The notes beneath the pieces are model-generated. The model was not told where the DNA came from. It did no database searches and was given only the letters and a program-made list of their open reading frames with translations. DNA of 64,000 nt, taken from the NCBI RefSeq assembly GCF_020535545.1, contig NZ_CP084752.1, positions 2,029,501-2,093,500 of the forward strand, given 5' to 3'. The translations under genes and the position numbers were made by a program. The first letter of the stretch is position 1; each line of letters begins with the position of its first letter. Positions 1 through 8,259 of this stretch are shown here, piece after piece. The DNA comes from Roseateles sp. XES5. Its GTDB lineage: Bacteria > Pseudomonadota > Alphaproteobacteria > Rhizobiales > Rhizobiaceae.

Positions 1-57
1 GGCGAAGCCGGCGGCAAGCGAGAGAACGAAGAGAGCGAAGACCAGAATGCGTATCAT
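1..57 (-). CDS. hemY: HemY, heme biosynthesis membrane protein (N-terminal 19 codons only)
   Basis: Only the first 19 codons lie in the window; the gene runs off the left edge. The peptide begins MIRILVFALF and is hydrophobic throughout, as expected for the first transmembrane helix of HemY. It starts 13 bp after the stop of the mitofilin-like gene on the same strand, and the order hemC-hemD-mitofilin-hemY is the usual rhizobial one. HemY of this type is a tetratricopeptide inner-membrane protein linked to late heme synthesis; it is not the protoporphyrinogen oxidase of Gram-positive bacteria. The assignment rests mainly on context. Confidence 0.7.
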   Translation of the reverse strand, partial: MIRILVFALFVLSLAAGFA

Positions 58-70
58 GTCGTCGTTCTCC

Positions 71-1306
71 TCAGCCCTGGTTGCCGGTGCCGGTCGTCAT
101 GGCGCCGGAAACGACGGCGCCGATCAGATCCTCGACGGCGACGCGCTCGTCCAGCTTGCGCTTGTAGTCCGAGGCTGCAGCCTGAGCTTTTTCCGGCAGG
201 GTCTGCCACTCGATCTGCGCGCCCTTGAAATCGCCGTTCTGCAACTTGGTCTCGATACGGGCGACCACCGCTTCCGGGCTGTCGCCTTCGACGCTGCCGA
301 CCGGGCGCACGCGGATGGCCGAGGCGGCGCTCGACATCAGGCGGTTGAAGATGCCCTGATCGCCGTCCGGCTGGTGCACGGCGTCGAGAATCGCGTCGGC
401 CGCGGGCTGGAAATCGCGCACGAGATCCGAGCGGGAGGAAACGCCGAGGGCGGCATGTTCGCGCAGCCCCGCGACGGAAGGATCGTCCTTCGCGACGCTG
501 GCGAAGGCCTCGAGTTCGGCGAGATAGGAGCCGCCGCGATCGATGGCGGTCTTCAGGGCGCTGGCGGCGACGGCGCGGGCCATCTCGATATCGCTGCGCG
601 GCTCGTCGAGTTTCTGCTCGGCGGCGGCGATGCGCTCGGTCAACTGGCTTTCGGTGGAGCTGACGGCCTCCGTGGTGCGGGTGATAGCCTCGCGCAGGGT
701 GGAAAGCTCTGTCGTTAGCCGGCTAACATCGCCCTCCAGCTTGCTGACGGCTTCCGGGGTCGCACCGGCGGCGGCGGTGCCGCCGCCCGCCGATTTTTCG
801 AGGGCGGCAAGGCGGCTCTCGAGCGGCTGGAGATCGACCGTGTTTGCGGGAGTGGCTTCGGAAAGGCGGGTTTTCAAAGCCGCGATCTCGCCGGAAAGGG
901 CCGTGACCGCATTGCTGTCGCCGGCCCGTTCCGGGCCGAGCGCGGGCAGGTAGCCACCATATTGCAGGCTGCCGGCGCCGAGAAGCGCGATCAGGCCGCC
1001 GAGGATGCCCGCCGCAAGCGTGCCGGCGCTGGCGCGCGGTGGCGGCGCTTCGGCGCGCAGCGGTTCCTTTGCCGGTTCCTCATAGGTCGAGCGGGCAGGC
1101 GCGATGGGTTCTTCTCTTTCCGCGACGGTTTCGTCCGAGGGTTCCGACGCCGTGGCTTCGGAGGCTTCCGCCGTCAATTCCTCCGCCTCGGCCTTTTCGT
1201 CGGCGGCAAGGGCTTCGTTGCTGGCGGAGGCCGGAACGGCTTCCAGATCGATCGTCACGGGTTCGTCGCCGGCCTTCGTTCGACGGGACGGGGTTTCCGG
1301 TTCCAT
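71..1306 (-). CDS. Mitofilin/Mic60-like inner-membrane protein (COG4223)
   Basis: A 411-residue protein with an acidic, Ala/Glu/Pro-rich cytoplasmic N-terminus (about 1-92), one transmembrane segment (about 94-120, AGILGGLIALLGAG), a periplasmic coiled coil (about 135-235) and a C-terminal mitofilin-like domain (about 240-400). Alphaproteobacterial homologues of mitochondrial Mic60 have this layout and sit between hemD and hemY, as here. In the family it is implicated in shaping the inner membrane and in contacts with the outer membrane; a role in heme synthesis is inferred only from position. The start is supported by GAGGAGG about 6 bp upstream. A 103-bp gap separates it from the restored hemD stop. 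Confidence 0.85.
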   Translation of the reverse strand: MEPETPSRRTKAGDEPVTIDLEAVPASASNEALAADEKAEAEELTAEASEATASEPSDETVAEREEPIAPARSTYEEPAKEPLRAEAPPPRASAGTLAAGILGGLIALLGAGSLQYGGYLPALGPERAGDSNAVTALSGEIAALKTRLSEATPANTVDLQPLESRLAALEKSAGGGTAAAGATPEAVSKLEGDVSRLTTELSTLREAITRTTEAVSSTESQLTERIAAAEQKLDEPRSDIEMARAVAASALKTAIDRGGSYLAELEAFASVAKDDPSVAGLREHAALGVSSRSDLVRDFQPAADAILDAVHQPDGDQGIFNRLMSSAASAIRVRPVGSVEGDSPEAVVARIETKLQNGDFKGAQIEWQTLPEKAQAAASDYKRKLDERVAVEDLIGAVVSGAMTTGTGNQG

Positions 1307-1409
1307 GGCGACCTCCTCGCGTTCATGTGCAGTGCCTTAAACGTAGACAGGGATGGCAGAGAGGGAAAGACCCTTGCGGCAATTTCGTCCGTCGCGTCCT
1401 GCGCTTAGC

Positions 1410-2137
1410 CTAGAGAAGCGCGAGCAGGCCGTTCTCGTCGGGCGTGGCGGCGACGGCGATACGGCCCATAAAACGCGCCGGCACGGCAGCCGCGACATTG
1501 GCGCTCATGCAGAGCAGGCGCATCGCGTCGAACCGTCCGGGAGCCGCCTCCAAGAGGGGGAAAGAGCGAAGAAGGCGCGGGCGCTCTGGCGTGAATAGAG
1601 CAGAACGGCATCCGGCACCGGCTGTAGAAGGGCGGTTTCCGTTTCCGTCCGGCTCGGGGCGAGCGGCACCATGCGGTAGGCTTCGACGATGCGAAGGGCA
1701 ATGCCGGTCGCCGCAAGGTGTGTCTCGAAGCCGGCGGCACGGGGATTGCCGGCGAGATAGAGGATGGGCTGCGCCGATTTGTCCCTGTGCGCGGCATGGG
1801 CGGCGATCAATCCTGCAAGGGCTTCGCCGTCGCCGTTTGCGCTGAGCACGTTGGCAAAGCCGATCGTGCGCGCAGCCGTGGCCGAGGCCTCGCCGACGGC
1901 GAAGACGGCCGTTGCGAGATGGGGCGTGAGGCCATCGCCGAGTCTGCCCAGAAGGCGGGCCGCCTCCGCGCTGGTGATGGCGAGAGCGGCATGCGGTTCG
2001 GCAAGCGCCGCCCTTACGGCGTCAAGAGCGTGTTCGGCCTTCGACAGCGGCAGCAGCACGGTCTCGTGCCCGCGCGCCGCGAGCGTGGCCGCGGTGCGGG
2101 ACGCCGCGGGCTCGGGGCGAAGCACGAGGACGCGCAT
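1410..2137 (-). pseudogene. hemD: Uroporphyrinogen-III synthase with a one-base frameshift
   Basis: HemD closes and inverts ring D of hydroxymethylbilane to give uroporphyrinogen III, the step after HemC. The N-terminal frame (MRVLVLRPEP) runs normally for about 190 residues, then at a run of five C on the coding strand (plus-strand G run 1556-1560) it slips into an unrelated tail ending at 1505. In the neighbouring frame the expected C-terminus continues from about 1560 (LLEAAPGRFDAMRLLCMS, later MGRIAVAATPDENGLLAL) to a stop at 1410-1412. One extra C would give an intact protein of about 242 residues, the normal family length. It starts 3 bp after the hemC stop. As heme synthesis needs HemD, a sequencing error is likelier than a real null. 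Confidence 0.85.
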
Positions 2138-2140
2138 GGC

Positions 2141-3070
2141 TCAGGCCCAGCTGGCGAAGAAATCGGCTCCCGCCTTCGCGCGCACCGCCTCGCCCGCCTG
2201 TTCGCCGAGCGTGCCGGCCTTGGCGACCGGGCCGCTCGTCTCGATCTCGTGGAACTGGCTGCCGTCAGGCGTCAGGATCATGCCGCGGAAGGTGAGGTGA
2301 TCGCCTTCGACGGTCGCATAGCCGGCAATGGGCGTGCGACAGGAACCGTCGAGCGTCGCAAGGAAACCGCGCTCGCAGGAGACGGCGGCGCGGGTCGGCC
2401 GGTCGTCGATGGCGGAAAGCAGGGCTTCCATGCGTGCGTCGCCGATGCGGCTCTCGATGCAGATCGCGCCCTGCGCCGGAGCGGGCGGGAAGGAGACGGG
2501 ATCAAGGATTTCCGTGGGCACGTCGAGCTTGCCGAGGCGCTTCAGGCCGGCATAGGCAAGCAGCGTCGCATCGGCTTCGCCGCTGGCGAGCTTGCCGAGG
2601 CGCGTATCGACCTGGCCGCGAAAGACGATGACGTTGAGGTCCGGGCGCAGGCGGCGGACGAGCGCCTGGCGGCGCAGCGAGGCGGAGCCGACCGTCGCGC
2701 CCTGCGGCAGGTCGAGCAGGCGCTTTGCCGCGCGGCCGATGAAGGCGTCGCGGATGTCCTCGCGCGGCAGGAAGGCGGAAAGGTGCAGGCCCTCCGGCAG
2801 CGTCGTCGGCATGTCCTTGGAGGAGTGCACGGCAAGGTCGAGTTCGCCCGAGGAAAGCTGCGCCTCGATCTCCTCGGTGAACAGGCCCTTGCCGCCGATC
2901 AGCGCCAGCGAGCGGTCGGTGATGCGGTCGCCCTTCGTCGAGAGCACGACGATCTCGAACATATCCTCCGGCAGGCCGTGCGCCGCCATCAGGCGCGAAC
3001 GGGTCTCGTAGGCCTGGGCGAGCGCCAGCGGGCTGCCACGGGTGCCGATCCTGAAAGGTTTTGTTTGCAT
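2141..3070 (-). CDS. hemC: Porphobilinogen deaminase (hydroxymethylbilane synthase)
   Basis: Polymerises four porphobilinogens into hydroxymethylbilane in the cytosol, early in heme and corrin synthesis. The 309-residue protein has the N-terminal signature [14 protein letters not shown], the VHSSKDMPT loop at about 81-89 and the dipyrromethane-cofactor cysteine C244 in GSCRTPIAG. The start at 3070 is preferred over an in-frame ATG 57 bp upstream because an AAGGCGG ribosome site lies just before it and the family begins here. It is transcribed divergently from tsaD across a gap of about 73 bp, and hemD follows 3 bp downstream, so hemC-hemD are surely cotranscribed. Confidence 0.95.
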   Translation of the reverse strand: MQTKPFRIGTRGSPLALAQAYETRSRLMAAHGLPEDMFEIVVLSTKGDRITDRSLALIGGKGLFTEEIEAQLSSGELDLAVHSSKDMPTTLPEGLHLSAFLPREDIRDAFIGRAAKRLLDLPQGATVGSASLRRQALVRRLRPDLNVIVFRGQVDTRLGKLASGEADATLLAYAGLKRLGKLDVPTEILDPVSFPPAPAQGAICIESRIGDARMEALLSAIDDRPTRAAVSCERGFLATLDGSCRTPIAGYATVEGDHLTFRGMILTPDGSQFHEIETSGPVAKAGTLGEQAGEAVRAKAGADFFASWA

Positions 3071-3143
3071 CCGCCTTGATCCATTGTTACCGGGATGTCT
3101 CGTAACCGGCTTTAGAGCCGCCCGCAATCGATCCTAGTGCTTC

Positions 3144-4238
3144 ATGTCGCCCCACCTGACCATTCTCGGCATCGAAACGAGCTGCGACGAGACCGCGGCC
3201 TCGGTGGTCGTGCGCGATGCCGACGGCAGGGGCGAGATTCTCGGCGAGGTCGTGCTGAGCCAGCTGGAAGAGCACAGCGCCTATGGCGGCGTGGTGCCGG
3301 AGATCGCGGCGCGCGCCCATGTCGAGGCGCTGGACAGCCTGATTTCCGAGGCGCTGCTGCGGGCCGGGCGCTCGCTCGACGATGTCGATGCCATCGCCGC
3401 GACGAGCGGGCCGGGGCTGATCGGCGGGCTCATCGTCGGGCTGATGACCGGCAAGGCCATCGCGCGGGCGACGGGCAAGCCGCTTTATGCGGTCAATCAT
3501 CTCGAAGGACACGCGCTGACGGCGCGGCTCACCGATGGCCTCTCCTTCCCCTATCTCATGCTGCTCGTTTCCGGCGGGCACACCCAGCTCGTGCTGGTGC
3601 GCGGCGTCGACGACTACGAGCGCTGGGGCACCACCATCGACGATGCGCTCGGCGAAGCCTTCGACAAGACGGCAAAGCTGCTCGGCCTGCCCTATCCCGG
3701 CGGCCCGGCGGTGGAACGCATGGCGAAGACCGGCAATCCCGAGCGCTTCACCTTCCCGCGTCCGCTCGTCGGCGAGGCGCGGCTCGATTTTTCCTTCTCC
3801 GGTCTCAAGACCGCCGTGCGGCAGGCGGCGCAATCCATCGAGCCTGTAACGGAGCAGGATATCGCCGATATCTGCGCCTCGTTCCAGCGCGCGGTCTCGC
3901 GCACCCTGAAGGATCGCATCGGCCGCGGGCTGGAGCGGTTCCGCAAGCTTCATCCCGACGTGGCAACGCCGGCGCTCGTCGTCGCCGGCGGCGTGGCCGC
4001 GAATGCGGAACTGCGCGCGACGCTGCAGGCGCTGTGCGACAAGAACCGGTTTCGTTTCATCGCGCCGCCTTTGGCGCTTTGCACCGACAATGCCTCGATG
4101 ATCGCCTGGGCGGGGCTGGAGCGCATGGCGGCCGGCTTCGCGCCTGACGATCTCACGGTCGCGCCGCGCTCGCGCTGGCCCCTCGACCGGGAGGCGGCGA
4201 CGGTTCTGGGATCCGGCAAGCGGGGAGCCAAGGCATGA
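3144..4238 (+). CDS. tsaD: tRNA N6-adenosine threonylcarbamoyltransferase TsaD
   Basis: Transfers threonylcarbamoyl from TC-AMP to A37 of ANN-decoding tRNAs (the t6A modification), working with TsaB and TsaE. The 364-residue protein has the ASKHA-fold start [12 protein letters not shown], the metal-binding HLEGH motif at 119-123, and the downstream phosphate-loop motifs VSGGHT and [10 protein letters not shown]. Length fits the family. Its last four bases (ATGA) overlap the start of gpsA, indicating translational coupling. The hemC/tsaD divergent pair is common in rhizobia. Essential in most bacteria. Confidence 0.95.
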   Translation: MSPHLTILGIETSCDETAASVVVRDADGRGEILGEVVLSQLEEHSAYGGVVPEIAARAHVEALDSLISEALLRAGRSLDDVDAIAATSGPGLIGGLIVGLMTGKAIARATGKPLYAVNHLEGHALTARLTDGLSFPYLMLLVSGGHTQLVLVRGVDDYERWGTTIDDALGEAFDKTAKLLGLPYPGGPAVERMAKTGNPERFTFPRPLVGEARLDFSFSGLKTAVRQAAQSIEPVTEQDIADICASFQRAVSRTLKDRIGRGLERFRKLHPDVATPALVVAGGVAANAELRATLQALCDKNRFRFIAPPLALCTDNASMIAWAGLERMAAGFAPDDLTVAPRSRWPLDREAATVLGSGKRGAKA

Positions 4239-5221
4239 CGGTCAGTTCGCGGATCGCCGTCGTCGGCGCAGGGGCTTTCGGCACGGCGCTGGCAAGCGTG
4301 GCCGCCGCCAGCGGTGGCGATGTCACGCTGATCGGCCGCAATGCCGAGGCCGTCGCGGCCATGCGCGCTACCCGGCGAAACGACAAGGTCCTGCCCGGCA
4401 TCGACCTGCCGGAAGCCCTTGCCTTCAGCGCGGATGCGGAAGTGGTGCGGGGCGCTGGCATCGTGCTCTTCGCCATGCCCTCGCAGGCGCAACGCGAAGC
4501 CGCGCGGTCGCTGGCCCCGCTGCTGGCGCCCGGCGCGGCGGTCGTCATCTGTGCCAAGGGCATGGAAAAGGGTACCGGCCGTCTGCTGACGGATGTGCTG
4601 GAAGAGGAATTGCCGGGCCGCGAGATCGCGGTGCTGTCCGGCCCCGGCTTCGCGGCCGATATCGCCAAGGGCCTGCCGACGGCGATGGTGATCGCCGCGC
4701 GCACGACCGCGATCGGCGCCACGCTGGCGCAGGCGCTGTCCGGCCCGACCTTCCGCCTCTATCCCTCGACCGATCGCATCGGGGTGCAGCTCGGCGGCGC
4801 GCTGAAGAACGTGCTGGCGATCGCCTGCGGCATCATCGAGGGTGCTGAACTTGGCGATTCCGCCCGGGCGGCGCTGATCTCGCGCGGGCTTGCGGAGCTG
4901 TCGCGCTTCGTCGAAGCCCATGGCGGGGAAGGCATTACCGTGACGGGCCTGTCCGGTCTCGGCGACCTCGTTTTGACCGGCACCAGCCACCAGTCGCGCA
5001 ATCTTCGCTTCGGCATCGCGCTCGGCCGGCATGGCAATGCCGCGGGCTGGTCGGGCGATCTCGTGGAAGGCGCCTTTGCCGCCTCGGTCGCCTCGGGCGT
5101 GGCGGCCGGCAAGGGCATCGACATGCCGATCACCGACGCGGTCGCGCGCATCATCGACGGCACGCTCGACGTGAAGACCGCCATCGGGCAGCTGATGACG
5201 CGCCCCATTACCCAGGAATAA
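4235..5221 (+). CDS. gpsA: Glycerol-3-phosphate dehydrogenase [NAD(P)+]
   Basis: Reduces dihydroxyacetone phosphate to sn-glycerol 3-phosphate, the backbone for phospholipids. The 328-residue protein has an N-terminal Rossmann motif GAGAFG at 11-16, the AKGME segment at 108-111, SGPGFA at 135-140 and the catalytic lysine region GGALKNV with K191. It overlaps tsaD by 4 bp and is followed 20 bp later by the YciI-like gene, so tsaD through the EVE gene appear to form one operon. No oddities. Confidence 0.95.
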   Translation: MTVSSRIAVVGAGAFGTALASVAAASGGDVTLIGRNAEAVAAMRATRRNDKVLPGIDLPEALAFSADAEVVRGAGIVLFAMPSQAQREAARSLAPLLAPGAAVVICAKGMEKGTGRLLTDVLEEELPGREIAVLSGPGFAADIAKGLPTAMVIAARTTAIGATLAQALSGPTFRLYPSTDRIGVQLGGALKNVLAIACGIIEGAELGDSARAALISRGLAELSRFVEAHGGEGITVTGLSGLGDLVLTGTSHQSRNLRFGIALGRHGNAAGWSGDLVEGAFAASVASGVAAGKGIDMPITDAVARIIDGTLDVKTAIGQLMTRPITQE

Positions 5222-5241
5222 CGGAAGGGAAGGACCGCCGC

Positions 5242-5535
5242 ATGCATTTCGCATTCCTCTGCAAGGACAAGCCGGGTGCGCTTCAGGTGCGCCTCGATAC
5301 GCGCCCCGATCACCTCGCCTATCTCAATGCGCTCAATGCCGAGGGCAAGCTCGCCTTCGCCGGCCCCTTCCTCGGCGATGACGGCAAGCCCACCGGCAGC
5401 CTGGTCGTCGTCAAGGCGGAAACGATCGATGAGGCACGGCAGATTGCCGGGAACGACCCCTATTCCAAGGCGGGCCTCTTCGCCGAGGTCGAGGTGAAGG
5501 CCTGGAACTGGGTCTTCAACAATCCGGAGGCCTGA
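5242..5535 (+). CDS. YciI-like protein
   Basis: A 97-residue protein spanning one YCII domain, a small dimeric ferredoxin-like fold. It has HLAYLNALNAEGKLAFAGPF, typical of the family, with the conserved histidine (about residue 24) and the GPF turn, followed by the C-terminal segment DPYSKAGLFAEVEVKAWNWV. YciI proteins are small and generally uncharacterised; a hydrolase or dehalogenase-type activity has been suggested for some. GGAAGG lies upstream of the start. It sits between gpsA and the EVE-domain gene, 5 bp before the latter. Precise function unknown. Confidence 0.85.
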   Translation: MHFAFLCKDKPGALQVRLDTRPDHLAYLNALNAEGKLAFAGPFLGDDGKPTGSLVVVKAETIDEARQIAGNDPYSKAGLFAEVEVKAWNWVFNNPEA

Positions 5536-5540
5536 TCCGC

Positions 5541-5972
5541 ATGGCATTCTGGCTCTACAAGTCCGAACCCTTCAAGTGGTCCTGGCAGATGCAGAAGGAT
5601 GTCGGCTCTGCCGGCGAGGAATGGACGGGCGTGCGCAACTACCAGGCGCGCAACAACATGCGGGCCATGAAGATCGGCGACAAGGGCTTCTTCTACCACT
5701 CCAACGAGGGGCTGGAGATCGTCGGCATCACGGAGGTCTGCGCCCTGTCGCATCCCGATTCGACGGCCGGCGAGGATCCGCGCTGGGATTGCGTGGATAT
5801 CCGCGCGGTCCGCGACATGCCCAGGCCCGTCTCGCTGAGGGACATCAAGGCCAATGCGAAGCTTGCCAACATGTCGCTCGTCACCTCCATGCGCCTTTCC
5901 GTGCAGCCGGTGACGGAGGAGGAGTGGATCGAGGTCTGCCGCATGGGCGGTCTCGACAATCCTCCTCTTTGA
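5541..5972 (+). CDS. EVE domain-containing protein
   Basis: A 143-residue single-domain protein (MAFWLYKSEP, WTGVRNYQARN, FYHSNEG) matching the EVE/thymocyte-nuclear-protein-1 family, related to the PUA/YTH folds that read modified bases. EVE proteins are proposed to bind modified nucleotides in DNA or RNA; the substrate is unknown here. It starts 5 bp after the YciI-like stop. Its stop sits inside a 15-bp tandem repeat and overlaps an ATG (TGATG) opening a 17-codon leader peptide that ends on the start of the next gene. Confidence 0.88.
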   Translation: MAFWLYKSEPFKWSWQMQKDVGSAGEEWTGVRNYQARNNMRAMKIGDKGFFYHSNEGLEIVGITEVCALSHPDSTAGEDPRWDCVDIRAVRDMPRPVSLRDIKANAKLANMSLVTSMRLSVQPVTEEEWIEVCRMGGLDNPPL

Positions 5973-5995
5973 TGGCCCCCTCTTTGATGGCCTCC
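5966..5995 (+). repeat. 15-bp tandem duplication spanning the EVE stop codon
   Basis: Two adjacent copies of TCTTTGATGGCCNCC (5966-5980 and 5981-5995), differing at one position. The first copy contains the stop codon of the EVE gene and the overlapping ATG of a short leader frame; the second supplies another in-frame ATG. The unit length is a multiple of three, so copy number can change without altering the leader frame. Confidence 0.85.
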
Positions 5996-6025
5996 GCTCT
6001 GATCGCCGGAACGTTGCTCCCGTGA
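5972..6025 (+). CDS. Possible 17-codon leader peptide coupling two genes
   Basis: An open frame MAPSLMASALIAGTLLP begins with an ATG overlapping the EVE stop (TGATG) and ends with a TGA that overlaps the GTG start of the methyltransferase (CCGTGA). This fits termination-reinitiation coupling across an otherwise ribosome-site-poor gap. It is too short to judge by homology and may be only a spacer; no known product is claimed. Confidence 0.3.
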   Translation: MAPSLMASALIAGTLLP

Positions 6026-6684
6026 AGACCGATCCCGACGTCTTCATCCGCGACAACACGGATGTGCTGTCGCCGCCGCATGTGCCCGAGGTGCGGCTGC
6101 GCCTCGCCACCGAGGCGCACGAACTATGGCTGAAGACGGAAGAGGAACTGGAGGAGATCGGCCTGCCGCCGCCCTTCTGGGCCTTCGCCTGGGCGGGCGG
6201 ACAGGGACTTGCCCGCCATGTTCTCGATCATCCCGGTCTCGTTGCCGGAAAATCGGTGCTGGACTTCGCCAGCGGCTCCGGCCTCGTCGGCATCGCGGCG
6301 CGCATGGCGGGCGCGACCGGCGTGCTGGCAGCGGACATCGATCCCTGGAGCGAAACGGCGATCCGCTTGAATGCCGCGCTCAATGGCGTCGCCGTCGGCT
6401 ACACGGGCGAAGACCTCGTCGGCCGTGACCGGGGCTGGGACGTGGTGCTGGCCGGCGACGTCTTCTACGACCGCGCCTTTGCCGATGTGCTGATCCCGTG
6501 GTTTTCGGCGCTCGCCGCGCGAGGGGCGACGGTGCTGGTCGGCGATCCCGGCCGGGCCTATTGTCCGCGCGAGCGCATGGAGGCGCTCGGCACCTATCAG
6601 GTGCCCGTGACGCGGACCCTGGAGGACAGCGAGGTCAAGAAGACCACCGTCTGGCGTTTTGATGCGGTGCCGGCCACAGCCTGA
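6022..6684 (+). CDS. Class I SAM methyltransferase, ETF-beta lysine methyltransferase (METTL20) type
   Basis: A 220-residue methyltransferase beginning at GTG. It carries the SAM-binding motif VLDFASGSGLVGIAA (about 80-94), an acidic loop AADIDPW and the post-I motif DVVLAGDVFYD, which has the D/E-x-F-Y signature of the family-16 protein lysine methyltransferases. The family includes human ETFBKMT/METTL20 and its Agrobacterium homologue, which methylate electron-transfer flavoprotein beta near its recognition loop. Substrate here is inferred from resemblance only. No clear ribosome site precedes the GTG, so translation may depend on the upstream leader frame. An alternative name would be generic nicotinamide N-methyltransferase-like protein. 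Confidence 0.75.
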   Translation: MKTDPDVFIRDNTDVLSPPHVPEVRLRLATEAHELWLKTEEELEEIGLPPPFWAFAWAGGQGLARHVLDHPGLVAGKSVLDFASGSGLVGIAARMAGATGVLAADIDPWSETAIRLNAALNGVAVGYTGEDLVGRDRGWDVVLAGDVFYDRAFADVLIPWFSALAARGATVLVGDPGRAYCPRERMEALGTYQVPVTRTLEDSEVKKTTVWRFDAVPATA

Positions 6685-6740
6685 AGCCTGGCCTCATGAT
6701 CCTGTCTGTGTTCAGGTACGCCGCTTCGGCGGAGGATGCC

Positions 6741-7169
6741 CTAGAAGCCCGGCCGGATGACGCAGACGCCGGCTTCCCAGGCGCAGCCGGTAGTACCGGG
6801 CTTGACCGTGATGACCTTCGGCCCCTGCTTGTAGCGCTTCTTCGGCTCGCCGTTCCCCTCGATCACGCCATCGTCGTTCACGTAGAAATAGGTATCGTTG
6901 CGATAGCGGTAGGCGCCGATCGCGCCACTGTAGAAGCTGCCGTCCTCGCGCCATACGGGGCGATTGCGCGAGCTGTAGCGGAGTGTTGTGCCCAGCCAGC
7001 CGTCGCCACCCTCTTCGATGTTCTGGAGCCGCTTGAAGCGGGTGTGGTGGCCATGGTGGCCGCGGTGCCAGCCATCGCGGGCGTCTGCGGCGGCCGTCAT
7101 GCCGCCTGCGACAAGCACGACCGCCAGCCCTAAGACTTTGGTCGCACGGAGCGCCGATAACAGAGTCAT
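6741..7169 (-). CDS. Small secreted protein, His-rich after the signal peptide
   Basis: A 142-residue protein with a basic start and hydrophobic signal peptide (about 8-30, VLGLAVVLVAGGMTAAADA), then a histidine-rich stretch GWHRGHHGHH and a Tyr/Gly/Arg-rich domain ending in GTTGCAWEAGVCVIRPGF with two cysteines that could form a disulphide. No catalytic motif was recognised. It lies alone on the minus strand, convergent with the methyltransferase and divergent from sdh. Histidines suggest possible metal binding, but that is speculation. Confidence 0.6.
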   Translation of the reverse strand: MTLLSALRATKVLGLAVVLVAGGMTAAADARDGWHRGHHGHHTRFKRLQNIEEGGDGWLGTTLRYSSRNRPVWREDGSFYSGAIGAYRYRNDTYFYVNDDGVIEGNGEPKKRYKQGPKVITVKPGTTGCAWEAGVCVIRPGF

Positions 7170-7469
7170 TCTGTCCTGCCTTCCGGGTTACGCTTAACGA
7201 ATCCTTAACGGAAAGATGGGGCAGGCGCGGGCGAAAGTCACGGATTTGGTTATGGATTTCGCCGTTGTGGTTAACGCTGGAGGAGCGTGCCGGAACGGTG
7301 CAGATCGGCGCCAGTTTTCTAATCGATTAAATTCATTTTGCACTGCAATGAGGCTTGTGGTTCCGCTTTCCGGTGATTAAACGTCGCAATCACTGCATTG
7401 TGCACAACATACTGCAATTCCGGAGAAAATTTGTCCAGTTTTGGCTCTCCGGGGTTCCGTGAGGTTCAG
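7170..7469. promoter_or_regulatory. Divergent intergenic region upstream of sdhCDAB
   Basis: 300 bp between the secreted-protein gene and sdhC. It holds an AT-rich stretch around 7320-7340 and three copies of ACTGCAWT (7342-7349, 7392-7399, 7411-7418), the middle one within a near-palindrome around TGCATTGTGCACAACA. The sdh promoter and any operator must be here, but no convincing -35/-10 pair could be fixed. The open frame in this region upstream of the sdhC ATG is not supported as coding. Confidence 0.45.
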
Positions 7470-7862
7470 ATGGCGAATGTCACTCGAAGCCGGCCACTCT
7501 CGCCGCATCTCCAAGTCTACAAGCCGATCCCGACGATGGTCATGTCCATCGTGCATCGCATCACCGGCGCCGCCCTCTATTTCGGCACCGTCCTCGTCGC
7601 CTGGTGGCTGATCGCGGCCGCGACGGGCGAAGCCTATTTCGACTGGGTCAGCTGGTTCTTCGGCACCTGGATCGGCCGTCTCGTGCTCTTCGGCTATACC
7701 TGGGCGCTGATGCACCACATGCTCGGCGGCCTGCGCCACTTCATGTGGGACATGGGCCGCGGCTACGAGAAGCATTTTTCCACCAAGCTCGCGCTTGCCA
7801 CGCCGGTCGTCTCCGTCGCCCTGACGGTGCTGATCTGGGTCGTCGGCTACCTGGCCCGCTGA
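7470..7862 (+). CDS. sdhC: Succinate dehydrogenase cytochrome b556 subunit
   Basis: Membrane-anchor subunit of complex II, helping bind heme b and ubiquinone. The 130-residue protein has the family start [11 protein letters not shown], the SIVHRITG signature at 26-33, three transmembrane helices and the HHMLGGLRH segment at 82-90 containing the likely heme-ligand histidine. I chose the ATG at 7470, preceded by GAGGT, instead of an in-frame start 72 bp upstream that would add a non-family extension. It is first of four tightly spaced genes sdhC-D-A-B. Confidence 0.93.
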   Translation: MANVTRSRPLSPHLQVYKPIPTMVMSIVHRITGAALYFGTVLVAWWLIAAATGEAYFDWVSWFFGTWIGRLVLFGYTWALMHHMLGGLRHFMWDMGRGYEKHFSTKLALATPVVSVALTVLIWVVGYLAR

Positions 7863-7872
7863 GGAGACACCC

Positions 7873-8253
7873 ATGGACATGCGCACTCCCCTCGGCAAGG
7901 TTCGTGGTCTCGGTTCGGCAAAGGACGGCACGGAGCATTTCTGGCGCCAGCGCCTGACGGCCGTCGCCAACGTTCCGCTGATGCTGTTCTTCGTCGGCTT
8001 CCTCATTTGCTACAACGGCGCCTCCTACGCGGAAGTGACGGCCGCGCTGTCGCATCCGATCGTCGCCGTCCTCATGGGCCTCGTCGTCATTTCCGGCCTC
8101 ATTCACATGAAGCTCGGCATGCAGGTCATCATCGAGGACTACGTGCATGCGGAAGGCATCAAGATCGGCCTCCTCATGCTCAACACCTTCTTCGCGATCC
8201 TCGTCGGCGGCCTCTGTCTTTTCGCCGTCCTCAAAATCGCTTTCGCAGGATAA
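7873..8253 (+). CDS. sdhD: Succinate dehydrogenase hydrophobic membrane anchor subunit
   Basis: Second membrane anchor of complex II. The 126-residue protein has an amphipathic N-terminus ([17 protein letters not shown], then [10 protein letters not shown]), three hydrophobic helices and the conserved [15 protein letters not shown] motif near 78-92, which includes a heme-side histidine and a quinone-site region. It follows sdhC by 10 bp with GGAGA upstream and precedes sdhA by 6 bp. Confidence 0.92.
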   Translation: MDMRTPLGKVRGLGSAKDGTEHFWRQRLTAVANVPLMLFFVGFLICYNGASYAEVTAALSHPIVAVLMGLVVISGLIHMKLGMQVIIEDYVHAEGIKIGLLMLNTFFAILVGGLCLFAVLKIAFAG

Positions 8254-8259
8254 TCCATC

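Noticed and set aside
5541..6684. EVE plus methyltransferase as a DNA-modification defence pair
   Set aside because: The methyltransferase has protein-lysine, not DNA, methyltransferase motifs, and the genes follow gpsA in a housekeeping operon.
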